Assembly (NCBI RefSeq): GCF_016642265.1
Contig: NZ_MRXX01000005.1
Location: 1 to 50,668 of the forward strand
Length of the DNA: 50,668 nucleotides
DNA from: Streptococcus lactarius
Lineage (GTDB): Bacteria > Bacillota > Bacilli > Lactobacillales > Streptococcaceae
Direction of reading: 5' to 3'
Shown: positions 1-8,362 of the stretch, piece by piece
Position numbering within the stretch: the first letter of the stretch is position 1
Layout of the letters: every line of letters starts with the position of its first letter
Position numbers and translations under genes: made by a program
The notes under the pieces: generated by a model
The model's input: only the letters and a program-made list of their open reading frames with translations
What the model was told of the DNA's origin: nothing
Database searches by the model: none

Positions 1-125
1 TCGAGCAATTCTCTGAATTGGTTCGTGAGAAATTTGCCCATGCAGCTATCGAAGTCCTCCCAACTTCTGGACTTTGTAGTTTCTACGCTGAAGAAGGCGG
101 ACTCCTTATGGGGTATGAAATTTAA
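1..125 (+). CDS. 3' end of an unidentified gene (possibly DegV family)
   Basis: An open frame enters from the left edge (first full codon at base 3) and stops with TAA at 123-125, giving about 40 C-terminal residues. The tail contains a Leu-Pro-Thr-Ser-Gly-Leu-Cys-Ser-Phe-Tyr-Ala-Glu-Glu-Gly-Gly stretch and ends in Gly-Tyr-Glu-Ile. It vaguely recalls the C-terminus of some DegV/EDD fatty-acid-binding proteins, but that is a guess from a short fragment. It is followed by hairpins at 139-166 and 259-320 that could end its transcript. Confidence 0.5.
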   Translation, partial: EQFSELVREKFAHAAIEVLPTSGLCSFYAEEGGLLMGYEI

Positions 126-134
126 ATTACCACT

Positions 135-320
135 AAAAAGAGGCTGGGACAAAAGTCCTAGCCTCTCAATTGTCTTTGGATTGTCGAGCAAGACGCAGTG
201 GTTGAGTGGGCTCTACTACGCTGATTTCATCAGCTTTTACAGCCCTACTCAACTGTGCGGAGGTGGGACGACGAAATCGAATTCTAACGAATGACCGATT
301 TCTGTCCCACTCTCTTTTTC
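135..320. repeat. Palindromic repeat element with similar inverted ends
   Basis: The left end (135-157, reading AAAAGAGGCTGGGACAAAAG) is similar to the reverse complement of the right end (296-320, AAAGAGAGTGGGACAGAAAT), so the segment has imperfect terminal inverted repeats. The left end alone forms the hairpin AGAGGCTgGGAC-aaaa-GTCCtAGCCTCT at 139-166. The right part, 255-314, is repeated exactly in inverted orientation at 50609-50668, and a diverged relative of the tip lies at 49229-49286. This fits a dispersed streptococcal intergenic repeat; no transposase is nearby. Confidence 0.6.
259..320 (+). terminator. Long hairpin terminator inside the repeat
   Basis: GTGGGAC followed by GAAATCG on the left pairs with CGATTTC and GTCCCAC on the right (about 263-310), and CTCTCTTTTTC follows. 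This would end rightward transcription from the partial gene at the window edge. On the other strand the distal side is not T-rich, so leftward activity is less likely. Confidence 0.6.
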
Positions 321-323
321 ATG

Positions 324-1679
324 TTAGTCTTTCTTCGTTTTACGAGAGAGCCCGAAGGCAGCACCCATGCTAAGAAGACCAAGGCCAAGAATTGTCAAGG
401 CTGTTGAGGTCTTGCTTCCAGTATTTGGAAGGCTTGCTTCTTTTTGAGGAAGAGCTGCTGGTGCGATGTAAACTGCCGTTTTAACTGGCTCATTTTTGGC
501 CGGTGTTTGGATGCTAGGTGTCTGTGGTTTTGCTTTCGCCACACGATGGGTTTTTGAGATCAACTCATACTTGTCTGTTTGTACCTTGAAGACACGACCC
601 TTTTGAACGGTTTCAACCACTTTATTGGCAAATTGAACGTTCAACAAGTCAGCAAAGTTTTTGTCAATATCTAGGTAAAGACCATTTGTCCCATTGACCA
701 ATGGAGCAAAGTCTTTTTTAATAGATGTATATGTTTTACCAACTACGGTCAAAGAGATACCTGCATCTTGAAGGGCCTTCAGTGTTGCTTCTTTGGTTGG
801 TGTATCTTTTGTAAGATCAATGTCTTCGTCTGTGATCAAGAAAGCAAAGCGATGATTGTTTGCTCCAGTCCCCCAGTTATAATCCGCTGAAGTAGCGATA
901 TGGTGCAATGGAACAGTAGCATTTTCATAACCACCGTAGGTTTTGATTGCTTTTAAAGCAGAAATAAAGCTTTCTGGATCATTTGTAAATTTTGATCCAT
1001 TAAAATCATGGTAGTTGGTATGCTTTGAGTCTTCATAATCAACCAATCCCAAGCGTGCTTGGATATTTTTTGCAGATAAATTACGGACGAATGTCTCAAC
1101 ATTTTTCATCGTATCATTAATATGGTCGTCCATTGAGAACGATTTATCAATGACAAAAACGATGTCTGATGTTCCTTGGACTTCTTTTTTGTTGACGACA
1201 TCTGCTTCTTTTGTCACTTCGACTACAGTTGTTTTGTTGACGGTTTCAGTTGTTGTCTCAGTGTAGTCAGCTGTTTCCTTAGTTGATGTAGCTGTCTTGG
1301 TAGATGACACTTGTTTTGAAGTGCCAACAGGTGTGTCTTGATCGGCTAAGCTAGTCGTTTTGATAGTTGCTGTTGAGGTAGTGGTTGTATCTGCACCGTC
1401 TGTTTTCGTAGCTGGTCCTGTTTTTTGGACATCCACAGCGATAACATCCCCAGTTTTTGCTTTATCAGCAGGCACAACGGGTGTATTGGCTTTGGCGTTG
1501 ATTTCTTCGGTTGCAGCAGTGATAGGTGATTTTGCTGCTGTAGTAGCTGCAGGAGCAGCTTGGGTTGTGCTAGGTGCAACGTCATCAGCTGAAGCAATAG
1601 TCGTTCCTGTGAAGACAGTTCCTAAAACAACGGATGCTAAAGTTAAAGTTTGTTTACGTGAAATAGTATATTTTTTCAA
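324..1679 (-). CDS. LPXTG-anchored surface protein with VWA domain
   Basis: About 451 aa. The N-terminus (KKYTISRKQTL...) is a basic, hydrophobic signal peptide ending near an ASA-DD cleavage site. A Thr/Ala/Lys-rich low-complexity region follows to about residue 170, then a von Willebrand A domain (about 172-360) with an intact MIDAS motif D-K-S-F-S. The C-terminus has LPNTG, a hydrophobic helix and a basic tail, so sortase A should anchor it to the wall. The start chosen is TTG at 1679, preceded by AAGGGG. An in-frame ATG at 1715 lies inside the -10 of the promoter at 1711-1739 and so cannot be the start. The likely role is adhesion to a host or bacterial ligand; the ligand cannot be read from sequence. 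Confidence 0.85.
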   Translation of the reverse strand: MKKYTISRKQTLTLASVVLGTVFTGTTIASADDVAPSTTQAAPAATTAAKSPITAATEEINAKANTPVVPADKAKTGDVIAVDVQKTGPATKTDGADTTTTSTATIKTTSLADQDTPVGTSKQVSSTKTATSTKETADYTETTTETVNKTTVVEVTKEADVVNKKEVQGTSDIVFVIDKSFSMDDHINDTMKNVETFVRNLSAKNIQARLGLVDYEDSKHTNYHDFNGSKFTNDPESFISALKAIKTYGGYENATVPLHHIATSADYNWGTGANNHRFAFLITDEDIDLTKDTPTKEATLKALQDAGISLTVVGKTYTSIKKDFAPLVNGTNGLYLDIDKNFADLLNVQFANKVVETVQKGRVFKVQTDKYELISKTHRVAKAKPQTPSIQTPAKNEPVKTAVYIAPAALPQKEASLPNTGSKTSTALTILGLGLLSMGAAFGLSRKTKKD

Positions 1680-1710
1680 AATACGTCCCCTTTTTAATAA
1701 ACTTTTTTCT

Positions 1711-1739
1711 ATCATACAGGTTTTTGAAAAACTTGTCAA
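1711..1739 (-). promoter_or_regulatory. Promoter of the VWA surface protein
   Basis: On the minus strand TTGACA (1734-1739) is separated by exactly 17 bases from TATGAT (1711-1716). It lies about 32 bases upstream of the TTG start. The AT-rich stretch from 1740 to about 2000, between this gene and maa, has no convincing gene; I see nothing else in it. Confidence 0.8.
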
Positions 1740-2000
1740 CGGTATAATAATCAAGGGTTTTCAAGATATTTTTATCTCTAGTTATTGATAAAATACCACA
1801 TGTTAAAAATATACATAAAAACAAAAAAATATTAAAATGATTAATTAGAGGAAAATAAATCGCTTCTCTATAATGATAGCTTTTGAGTCCATTCTTTAAA
1901 ATCAAAGAAATACTAGTTAGTCACTTTATTTATGTTTGGATAGTTAGGCAATCGTTTGGTCTTTCAAATCTTGATTCGTCAGTTTTATCTTCTTCTGTTC

Positions 2001-2030
2001 TTGATTTAGACCTGGGAAATTTGCTATAAT
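2001..2030 (+). promoter_or_regulatory. Promoter of the maa operon
   Basis: TTGATT (2001-2006), an 18-base spacer, then a perfect TATAAT (2025-2030), 28 bases before the maa ATG. The start has a good GGAGGTG ribosome binding site. Confidence 0.75.
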
Positions 2031-2057
2031 AAGTCAAAATAAAGTGGAGGTGTCCTT

Positions 2058-2627
2058 ATGGCCAGTGAATATGAAAAAATGATTGCAGGTGACTATTATA
2101 GACCTTCGGATCCTGAATTACGAGCTTTGGCCAAAGCCTCTCGGGAGAAGCAGGAAGCCTTTAACCAAGAGGTGGACCCTAAAAAAGAAGCGGCCATCAT
2201 CAAAGAGTGGTTTGGCTCTACTGGCGACAACCTCTATCTAAATCGTCAGGTTCTTGTGGATTACGGCGTCAACATCCATTTGGGAGAGCATTTCTATGCC
2301 AATTACAATTTGACCATGTTGGATATTTGTCCCATTACCATCGGAAAGAATGCCATGATCGGTCCCAATTGCCAATTTTTGACCCCCTTACACCCACTGG
2401 ATCCAGATGAGCGCAATTCTGGTCTCGAGTACGGAGCTCCGATTACGATAGGGGACAATTTCTGGGCAGGAGGAGGGCTCACCATCCTTCCTGGCGTGAC
2501 GCTAGGTGACAATGTGGTAGCTGGTGCTGGTGCAGTCGTGACCAAGTCTTTTGGAGACAATGTGGTCCTTGCAGGAAACCCAGCCCGTGTCATCAAAGAA
2601 ATACCTATCAAAAAGGAGAAAGAATGA
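2058..2627 (+). CDS. maa: Maltose/galactoside O-acetyltransferase
   Basis: 189 aa, the usual length for the LacA/Maa/NodL group of acetyl-CoA-dependent sugar O-acetyltransferases. The N-terminal Mac domain (MASEYEKMIAGDYY...) is followed by hexapeptide repeats forming a left-handed beta helix (residues about 70-180), with the typical motifs around NYNLTMLD, GPNCQFLTPLHPLD (catalytic His) and GAGAVVTKSFGDNVVLAGNPAR. It is cytoplasmic and probably detoxifies or marks non-metabolised sugars; the real acceptor is unknown. Its stop overlaps the start of the next gene (ATGA at 2624-2627), so the two are translationally coupled. Confidence 0.9.
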   Translation: MASEYEKMIAGDYYRPSDPELRALAKASREKQEAFNQEVDPKKEAAIIKEWFGSTGDNLYLNRQVLVDYGVNIHLGEHFYANYNLTMLDICPITIGKNAMIGPNCQFLTPLHPLDPDERNSGLEYGAPITIGDNFWAGGGLTILPGVTLGDNVVAGAGAVVTKSFGDNVVLAGNPARVIKEIPIKKEKE

Positions 2628-3388
2628 TACATCGGCATGAAATTCCCATTTTAGAGTTTGACGACAATCCGCAGGCAGTCATTATGCCGACCCATGAGGG
2701 GCTTGATGTGCACTTGCCTGAAAAATGCCTTTATGCTTTCTTAGAGGATGAGATCGATCGCTTTGCGAAAGCTGTTGGAGCCAAACAAGTAGCTAGCTTT
2801 GTCTCTGCTACCAAGACTTATCCAGTCTATGTTCTGGAGCACCAAGGGGAGGAAATCTGCTTGGCACAAGCGCCGGTTGGCTCTGCAGCTGCTGCCCAAT
2901 TCATGGATTGGTTGATTGGTTATGGAGTGAAGAAGATCATTTCAGCAGGTAGCTGTGGGGTCTTGGTAGACATAGAAGAAAATGCTTTTTTAATCCCGAC
3001 CAAGGCCTTGCGAGATGAGGGAGCCAGTTACCATTATGTAGCGCCTTCTCGTTATATGGAAGTGAATCGTCAAGCGCTGACCGCCATTGAAACTGTCTTG
3101 AAAGGGAAAGAGATTCCTTATCAAGAAGTCATGACCTGGTCGACGGACGGCTTTTATCGAGAAACGCCTGACAAGGTGGCCTATCGCATTCAAGAAGGCT
3201 GTAGTGTTGTGGAGATGGAGTGCGCTTCGCTTGCAGCAGTAGCCCAGCTTCGTCGTGTGGTTTGGGGCTTGCTCCTATTTACCGCAGATTCCCTTGCAGA
3301 TCTGGAAAATTATGACCAGCGTGATTGGGGATCCCAAGCTTTTGACAAGGCCTTAGGACTTTCGATAGAGATGGTCCATCTTCTGTGA
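2624..3388 (+). CDS. Nucleoside phosphorylase (PNP/UDP family)
   Basis: 254 aa, PNP_UDP_1 fold. It has the phosphate-binding region SAGSCGVL, the nucleoside-binding VEMECASL (the Glu that contacts the ribose) and a late TADSL segment that carries the base-side Asp. It probably cleaves a purine nucleoside or uridine with phosphate to base plus ribose-1-phosphate for salvage. The exact base cannot be assigned. It is coupled to maa by a 4-base overlap. No terminator follows before ktrB, so read-through into the potassium genes is possible. Confidence 0.85.
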   Translation: MIHRHEIPILEFDDNPQAVIMPTHEGLDVHLPEKCLYAFLEDEIDRFAKAVGAKQVASFVSATKTYPVYVLEHQGEEICLAQAPVGSAAAAQFMDWLIGYGVKKIISAGSCGVLVDIEENAFLIPTKALRDEGASYHYVAPSRYMEVNRQALTAIETVLKGKEIPYQEVMTWSTDGFYRETPDKVAYRIQEGCSVVEMECASLAAVAQLRRVVWGLLLFTADSLADLENYDQRDWGSQAFDKALGLSIEMVHLL

Positions 3389-3413
3389 GTCTTGTCCTGT
3401 TTTATGATACAAT
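3384..3413 (+). promoter_or_regulatory. Possible extended -10 promoter directly before ktrB
   Basis: TGATACAAT (TACAAT at 3408-3413 with an upstream TG) ends 6 bases before the ktrB ATG at 3420; the -35 (TGTGAG, 3384-3389) is weak. If used, transcription would begin at or next to the ATG. No Shine-Dalgarno sequence is visible before 3420. Confidence 0.4.
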
Positions 3414-3419
3414 AACGGT

Positions 3420-4802
3420 ATGAAAATCAAATTATTTTTAAAAAAATGGCGGACCAGGGTATTGAGCCTGTCTCCCGCAAGACGGATTTTTTTCAGTTTT
3501 GCCTTGGTGATCCTTGTAGGATCAATCTTATTAAGCCTGCCTCTTGTACAGTTAGCCAGTTCGAAGGCGACCTATATGGATCATCTCTTTACGACGGTTT
3601 CGATGGTTTGCGTAACGGGTCTCTTTACCCAGTCAGTAGCTTCGACCTATAATGGATGGGGGCAGTTGATCTGTATGCTCTTGATTCAGATCGGTGGATT
3701 GGGGATCTTGACCTTTATCGGTCTCTTCTTCATAGAAAAACGTAGAAAATTAGGCTATAAAAATCGGCAAACCTTACGAGATAGCTTTAGTTTCAGCAAC
3801 AATAAGAGTCTAAGTCGTTTTGTACGCTCCATTTTTATGACAACCTTTATTATAGAGGTCTTAGGAGCCTTGTTGTTGATGATCCGTTTCATTCCACGAT
3901 TTGGATGGGGACACGGGATCTTTAATGCTATTTTCGTCTCGATCTCGGCCTTTTGTAATGCAGGTTTTGATAATTTTGGGGGCGATAGTATGATGAGCTT
4001 CCAGACCGATTGGCTAGTCAATCTGACCCTATCCACCCTGATTATTACAGGAGGTTTGGGTTTTATGGTCTGGTTTGATTTGGCAACAAAGGCCAAGAAC
4101 CAGTCTGGACGTAAGACCTTACGATTTCATACCAAAGTTGTCCTCTGGCTGACAGCGGCTATTCTCATTTTGGGAACGCTGACCAGTCTATTGACAGAGT
4201 TTAATAATCCAGCAACCATTGGTTCGCTTCCTTTTGGGGACAAGGTCTTGGTGAGTTTCTTCCAGACTGTGAGTATGCGGACCGCCGGTTTTGCCTCACT
4301 CGATTATACCAGAGCCCATCCAGTGACGCTCTTTGTCTATATCCTTCAGATGTTTCTAGGTGGAGCGCCTGGCGGAACAGCGGGGGGAATGAAGATTACG
4401 ACCTTTTTGGTGCTTTTACTCTTGGCCCGCAAGGAACTCTTGGGACTGCCTCATACCAACTTGGGGAAACGGACCATTTCGCCAGAACTCGTGCAACGAT
4501 CCTTTGGCGCAGCTGTCATTTTTCAATTAACCTTCCTTCTCGGTTTATTTGGGATTGGTTTGGTGACGCCTGCTGGGCAACGCTTTATTTACCTGGCCTT
4601 TGAGGTGGCTTCAGCCCTAGGGACTGTGGGAGTATCGGCCAATGTGACCTCTACCCTAAATGGAGCAGGTCTTAGCATTATCATGGCCCTCATGTTTATC
4701 GGACGGATCGGTCCTTTAACCTTGATGGTCAGTTTAAATCAATACCAAGCCAAAAAGGCGGATACCTTGCAATATGTCAAGGCAGACCTTATTGTTGGAT
4801 AG
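3420..4802 (+). CDS. ktrB: Potassium uptake protein, TrkH/KtrB family
   Basis: 460 aa integral membrane protein, about 8-10 hydrophobic segments, four M1-P-M2 pore repeats. Selectivity-filter glycine stretches are visible at VCVTGLF, CNAGFDNFGG, MRTAGFASLD and GTVGVSAN. It forms the K+ (and possibly Na+-coupled) translocating subunit and works with the cytoplasmic KtrA-type gating protein encoded 6 bases downstream. The start at 3420 fits the family (SLSPARRIFFSFALVIL near residue 18) but has no clear ribosome binding site. Confidence 0.92.
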   Translation: MKIKLFLKKWRTRVLSLSPARRIFFSFALVILVGSILLSLPLVQLASSKATYMDHLFTTVSMVCVTGLFTQSVASTYNGWGQLICMLLIQIGGLGILTFIGLFFIEKRRKLGYKNRQTLRDSFSFSNNKSLSRFVRSIFMTTFIIEVLGALLLMIRFIPRFGWGHGIFNAIFVSISAFCNAGFDNFGGDSMMSFQTDWLVNLTLSTLIITGGLGFMVWFDLATKAKNQSGRKTLRFHTKVVLWLTAAILILGTLTSLLTEFNNPATIGSLPFGDKVLVSFFQTVSMRTAGFASLDYTRAHPVTLFVYILQMFLGGAPGGTAGGMKITTFLVLLLLARKELLGLPHTNLGKRTISPELVQRSFGAAVIFQLTFLLGLFGIGLVTPAGQRFIYLAFEVASALGTVGVSANVTSTLNGAGLSIIMALMFIGRIGPLTLMVSLNQYQAKKADTLQYVKADLIVG

Positions 4803-4808
4803 GAGAGT

Positions 4809-5477
4809 ATGATGGTACAACGAACAATTGGAATTCTAGGATTAGGAATTTTTGGACAAAGTATTTTAAAAGGTCTCAAAGACCAAGAGGTAGATGTGAT
4901 TGCGATTGATGACCATGTAGAGGTGATCAATCAATACGAATCGATTATTACAACAGGAATTGTTGGAGACTTCACAGATATCGAGTTACTAGATGCAGCG
5001 GATATTGGAAACTGTGATACGGTCGTGATTGCGACTGGTGAAAGTTTGGAATCTAGTGTGCTTGCGGTGATGCATTGTAAGGCACTGGGAGTGGAGCGGG
5101 TCATTGCCAAAGTGAAAAATGAAGTAACCAAAGAAGTACTGGAAAAAGTTGGAGCCGATTTGGTCATTCTTCCTGAAGTTGAAGCCGGAAGATCTTTGGC
5201 AAAGATGATCCTCTTTCAACATACGATTGAAGTTTTTCAATTGGATGAAGAAGTCGTGGTTGTTGAGTTTATGGTTCCAACTGCCTGGATTGGAAAAAGT
5301 ATCCGAGAATTGGCAGTCCGAAACCAGTATCAACTCAATATCATTGGCTATCGAAATGCGGAAGACCAACCACTCCAGAGCCAGTTTGGTCCTGATTTTG
5401 TATGGCCAGCTGATGTACGTGTCATGGCAGTGACCGATAATCAGTACCTAGAAAGAATCCAGGACCTATTGGATTGA
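4809..5477 (+). CDS. ktrA: Potassium channel gating protein, KtrA/TrkA family
   Basis: 222 aa cytoplasmic protein. The N-terminal RCK_N Rossmann domain carries the nucleotide-binding GILGLGIFGQS motif and an acidic IAIDD at the end of beta 2; the C-terminal RCK_C domain (about 135-222) is the class that binds cyclic di-AMP in the pneumococcal homologue CabP (family knowledge, not shown here). An octameric ring would gate KtrB. AGGAGAG precedes two consecutive ATGs (4809 and 4812); either could start. Confidence 0.92.
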   Translation: MMVQRTIGILGLGIFGQSILKGLKDQEVDVIAIDDHVEVINQYESIITTGIVGDFTDIELLDAADIGNCDTVVIATGESLESSVLAVMHCKALGVERVIAKVKNEVTKEVLEKVGADLVILPEVEAGRSLAKMILFQHTIEVFQLDEEVVVVEFMVPTAWIGKSIRELAVRNQYQLNIIGYRNAEDQPLQSQFGPDFVWPADVRVMAVTDNQYLERIQDLLD

Positions 5478-5612
5478 TCAAATAGGAAGTCAGCTCGAAA
5501 CCAGTAGAATCCGACACGACAGGTGAGAAAGATCGGTTTGGAATGTTTCTTGCTATCAAACAAGTACAAGTCTACTTTCCTCAACAACTCAGATTGGAGT
5601 GTTACGATCTCT

Positions 5613-5642
5613 CTGTCAAAATCAGATCAAAAATGATATAAT
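5613..5642 (+). promoter_or_regulatory. Promoter of a possible small RNA
   Basis: CTGTCA (5613-5618), an 18-base spacer and TATAAT (5637-5642) with an upstream TGA, i.e. an extended -10. No gene of normal size follows before the terminator at 5763-5795. Confidence 0.6.
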
Positions 5643-5648
5643 TAGGGA

Positions 5649-5795
5649 TCAGAACAAATGATTTAGGAAAAATAGGAAACCAAATGATCAAATTACAGAA
5701 AAAATGTTAAAACTTGTCCAACAAATTTCTGAGCGGACTGCCATATGATCAATTATAAAATGAAATCTGTCTCTATTTGGAGTGCAGATTTTTTT
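5649..5795 (+). ncRNA. Candidate small RNA or leader-peptide transcript
   Basis: The interval lies between a good promoter (5613-5642) and an intrinsic terminator: AAATCTG (5763-5769), loop, CAGATTT (5785-5791) and a T run to 5795. The transcript would be about 145 nt. It contains only tiny frames: an 8-codon one at about 5683 preceded by AGGAAACCAA, and an overlapping 14-codon one. It could be a regulatory RNA, a small peptide gene or a gene remnant. Family not recognised. Confidence 0.4.
5763..5795 (+). terminator. Intrinsic terminator upstream of metE
   Basis: Seven-base-pair stem AAATCTG/CAGATTT followed by T7 with one interruption. It separates the ktr side from the metE promoter region. 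Confidence 0.65.
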
Positions 5796-5912
5796 GTATA
5801 GCAGTTGCTGATGGAAGATGAGGGAACTCTGATCGGAAGAGTTATAGGAAAATGTTATAAGAGGTCCTAGTTTTCTGTCCGGTGAAAGGACTTGAGGCCT
5901 TGTTGGATCGGT

Positions 5913-5933
5913 GTTATAGTTTTTGGCTATAAC
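5913..5933. promoter_or_regulatory. MET-box (LysR-type methionine regulator site) before metE
   Basis: GTTATAG and CTATAAC form a perfect 7-bp inverted repeat with a 7-base spacer; the core TATAGTTTTTGGCTATA closely matches the streptococcal MET-box bound by MetR/MtaR (CmbR-like) activators. Two further GTTATA half-sites lie at 5841 and 5854. The -10 TATGAT (5977-5982, extended TGA) has no good -35, as expected of an activated promoter. Expected effect: metEF is induced when methionine is scarce. Confidence 0.7.
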
Positions 5934-6013
5934 AAAATTGGCGTAAAAGCAATTATACAAGAAAGCATTCTTCTGATATGATAGTGTCAATTAGAATTTT
6001 TGGAGGACACATC

Positions 6014-8263
6014 ATGTCAACAACAATTATCGGTTTCCCTCGTTTGGGTGAATTCCGCGAATTAAAATTTACAACTGAAAAATACTTTAGAAAAGAAATC
6101 TCTGCAGATGAACTCTTGGCAGCCGCCAAAGACTTGCGTGCAAAACACTGGAATATCGTCAAAGAACAAGGCATCACTGAAATCCCATCAAATGACTTTT
6201 CTCACTATGACAACTTCCTTGATGCGGCATTCTTATTTAACGTTGTGCCTGCTTCTGTTCAAAGCTTGGATTTAACAGAATTGGAACAATACTTTGCATT
6301 GGCGCGTGGTTACCAAGGTGAAAAAGGGGATGTACGTGCCCTTCCAATGAAGAAATGGTTCAACACGAACTACCATTACATCGTTCCAAAATTTGAAAAA
6401 ACAACAGAAGTGAAATTGGCTGGTCACAAGATTTTTGATGAGTACCAAGAAGCAAAAGAATTGGGTATCAACACTCGTCCAGTTGTTGTTGGACCATTCA
6501 CTTTCCTTCAATTATCTGACTTTGAAGATGGTGTAAAAGAGGAAGACTTCGTCGACGGCTTGGTTGCTGCTTACCAAGAAGTCTTTGCCAAATTGGCTGA
6601 ACTTGGTGCGACTCGTATCCAACTCGACGAACCAGCTCTTGTCAAAGATTTGTCAGCTGAAGAAAAAGCCCTCTTCTTGAACCTCTACAACAAACTCTTG
6701 GCGGACAAGAAAGGCCTTGAAGTCTTGATCCAAACTTACTTTGGTGATGTTCGTGATGTCTATAATGATCTCGTGAACTTGCCAGTAGATGGTATTGGTC
6801 TTGACTTTGTTGAAGGGAAGAAAACACTTGAACTCGTTAAAGGTGGCTTCCCAGCTGATAAGACCCTTTATGCTGGTATTGTGAATGGGAAAAATATCTG
6901 GCGCAACAACTATGAAAAGAGCTTAGAAATCTTGGATCGAGTTCCAGCTGAAAAGGTTGTCTTGACAACTTCTTGCTCACTTCTTCATGTGCCATTTACA
7001 ACTGCTAATGAAGATTTTGAACCAGCAATCTTGAACCACTTTGCCTTTGCGGTTGAAAAATTGGGTGAATTGCGTGATTTGGATGCTATCCGCAACGGTC
7101 AAGGCGCAGAAGCTCTTGCTGCTAACAAAGAACTCTTTGCGACAGAACGTGTCGGAGCAAATGCGGAACTTCATGCTCGCATCGCAGCGTTGACAGAAGC
7201 AGACTACACTCGTTTGCCAGCCTTCGCAGAACGGGAAGAAATCCAAAAAGAAGCCTTCAAGCTTCCGGCTCTTCCAACAACAACCATCGGTTCCTTCCCT
7301 CAAACGAAAGAAGTACGTGCCAAACGTTTGGCTTTCCGTAAGGGTGAATTGTCACAAGAAGAATACGATGCCTTCCTTGCTAAAACGATCGACGAATGGA
7401 TCAAATGGCAAGAAGAAGTTGGCTTTGACGTGCTTGTACACGGTGAGTTTGAACGGAACGACATGGTTGAGTACTTCGGTCAAAACTTGTCTGGTTACCT
7501 CTTCTCTAAGAACGGTTGGGTCCAATCATACGGTATGCGTGGGGTGAAACCACCAATCATCTGGGGAGATGTCACTCGTCTCAACCCTATCACTGTGAAA
7601 TGGTCTAGCTACGCACAAAGTCGTACAAACAAACCTGTTAAGGGTATGTTGACTGGACCGGTTACCATCCTTAACTGGTCATTCCCACGTGAAGATATCT
7701 CTATCAAGGATTCTACTCTTCAGATCGCTCTTGCTATCAAGGATGAAGTACTTGACCTTGAAGCGGCAGGTGTGAAAATCATCCAAATCGATGAAGCTGC
7801 ACTTCGTGAAAAATTGCCACTCCGTCGCAGTGACTGGTACGAAGACTACCTTGACTGGGCGATTCCAGCCTTCCGTTTGGTACACTCAACAGTAGCACCA
7901 GACACACAAATCCACACGCACATGTGTTACTCAGAATTTACAGATATCATCCCAGCTATCGACAACTTGGATGCGGACGTTATCTCATTTGAAGCGAGCC
8001 GTTCAAACCTTGAAATCTTGGATGAGTTGAAAGCGAAAAACTTCCAAACAGAAGTTGGACCTGGGGTTTACGATATCCACTCACCACGTGTCCCACAAGA
8101 CGGTGAAATTGATCACACAATTGAAGCAATCTTGGCGAAAGTACCAAGTGGCAAAGTTTGGATCAACCCTGACTGTGGTTTGAAGACACGCGGAATCAAA
8201 GAAACAAAAGAAAGTTTGATCAAACTGGTTAATGCTGCTAAAGAAGCACGTGAACACTTGTAA
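6014..8263 (+). CDS. metE: Cobalamin-independent methionine synthase
   Basis: 749 aa, standard MetE length, two related (beta-alpha)8 barrels. The N-terminal barrel starts TIIGFPRLG; the C-terminal catalytic barrel begins near [14 protein letters not shown]. Zinc ligands are visible in HTHMCYSEF (His and Cys) and NPDCGLKTR (Cys). It moves the methyl group of 5-methyl-tetrahydrofolate (triglutamate) to homocysteine to make methionine. The start at 6014 has GGAGGAC at the right distance; an upstream in-frame codon at 5978 overlaps the -10. It forms an operon with metF 99 bases downstream. Confidence 0.97.
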   Translation: MSTTIIGFPRLGEFRELKFTTEKYFRKEISADELLAAAKDLRAKHWNIVKEQGITEIPSNDFSHYDNFLDAAFLFNVVPASVQSLDLTELEQYFALARGYQGEKGDVRALPMKKWFNTNYHYIVPKFEKTTEVKLAGHKIFDEYQEAKELGINTRPVVVGPFTFLQLSDFEDGVKEEDFVDGLVAAYQEVFAKLAELGATRIQLDEPALVKDLSAEEKALFLNLYNKLLADKKGLEVLIQTYFGDVRDVYNDLVNLPVDGIGLDFVEGKKTLELVKGGFPADKTLYAGIVNGKNIWRNNYEKSLEILDRVPAEKVVLTTSCSLLHVPFTTANEDFEPAILNHFAFAVEKLGELRDLDAIRNGQGAEALAANKELFATERVGANAELHARIAALTEADYTRLPAFAEREEIQKEAFKLPALPTTTIGSFPQTKEVRAKRLAFRKGELSQEEYDAFLAKTIDEWIKWQEEVGFDVLVHGEFERNDMVEYFGQNLSGYLFSKNGWVQSYGMRGVKPPIIWGDVTRLNPITVKWSSYAQSRTNKPVKGMLTGPVTILNWSFPREDISIKDSTLQIALAIKDEVLDLEAAGVKIIQIDEAALREKLPLRRSDWYEDYLDWAIPAFRLVHSTVAPDTQIHTHMCYSEFTDIIPAIDNLDADVISFEASRSNLEILDELKAKNFQTEVGPGVYDIHSPRVPQDGEIDHTIEAILAKVPSGKVWINPDCGLKTRGIKETKESLIKLVNAAKEAREHL

Positions 8264-8270
8264 AAAATAA

Positions 8271-8308
8271 TTTGAAAACCTTCTATATGCCTGTAGAAGG
8301 TTTTCAAA
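8271..8308. other. Strong hairpin between metE and metF
   Basis: A perfect 15-bp stem (8271-8285 with 8294-8308) around an 8-base loop. It is not followed by T residues, so it looks like an mRNA stabiliser or processing point that could set the metE/metF ratio rather than a terminator. Confidence 0.6.
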
Positions 8309-8362
8309 TCACAAATAGTAGCTTGCGATTCCTGATCAAAACAAAATAGAAAAGGATAGAAT

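Noticed and set aside
1360..1788. Long frame antisense to the VWA protein gene
   Set aside because: It lies opposite low-complexity Thr/Ala codons, has no ribosome binding site and no family resemblance.
5478..6013. T-box or SAM riboswitch before metE
   Set aside because: I find no T-box sequence, specifier loop or SAM-box core; the MET-box with LysR-type control fits better.
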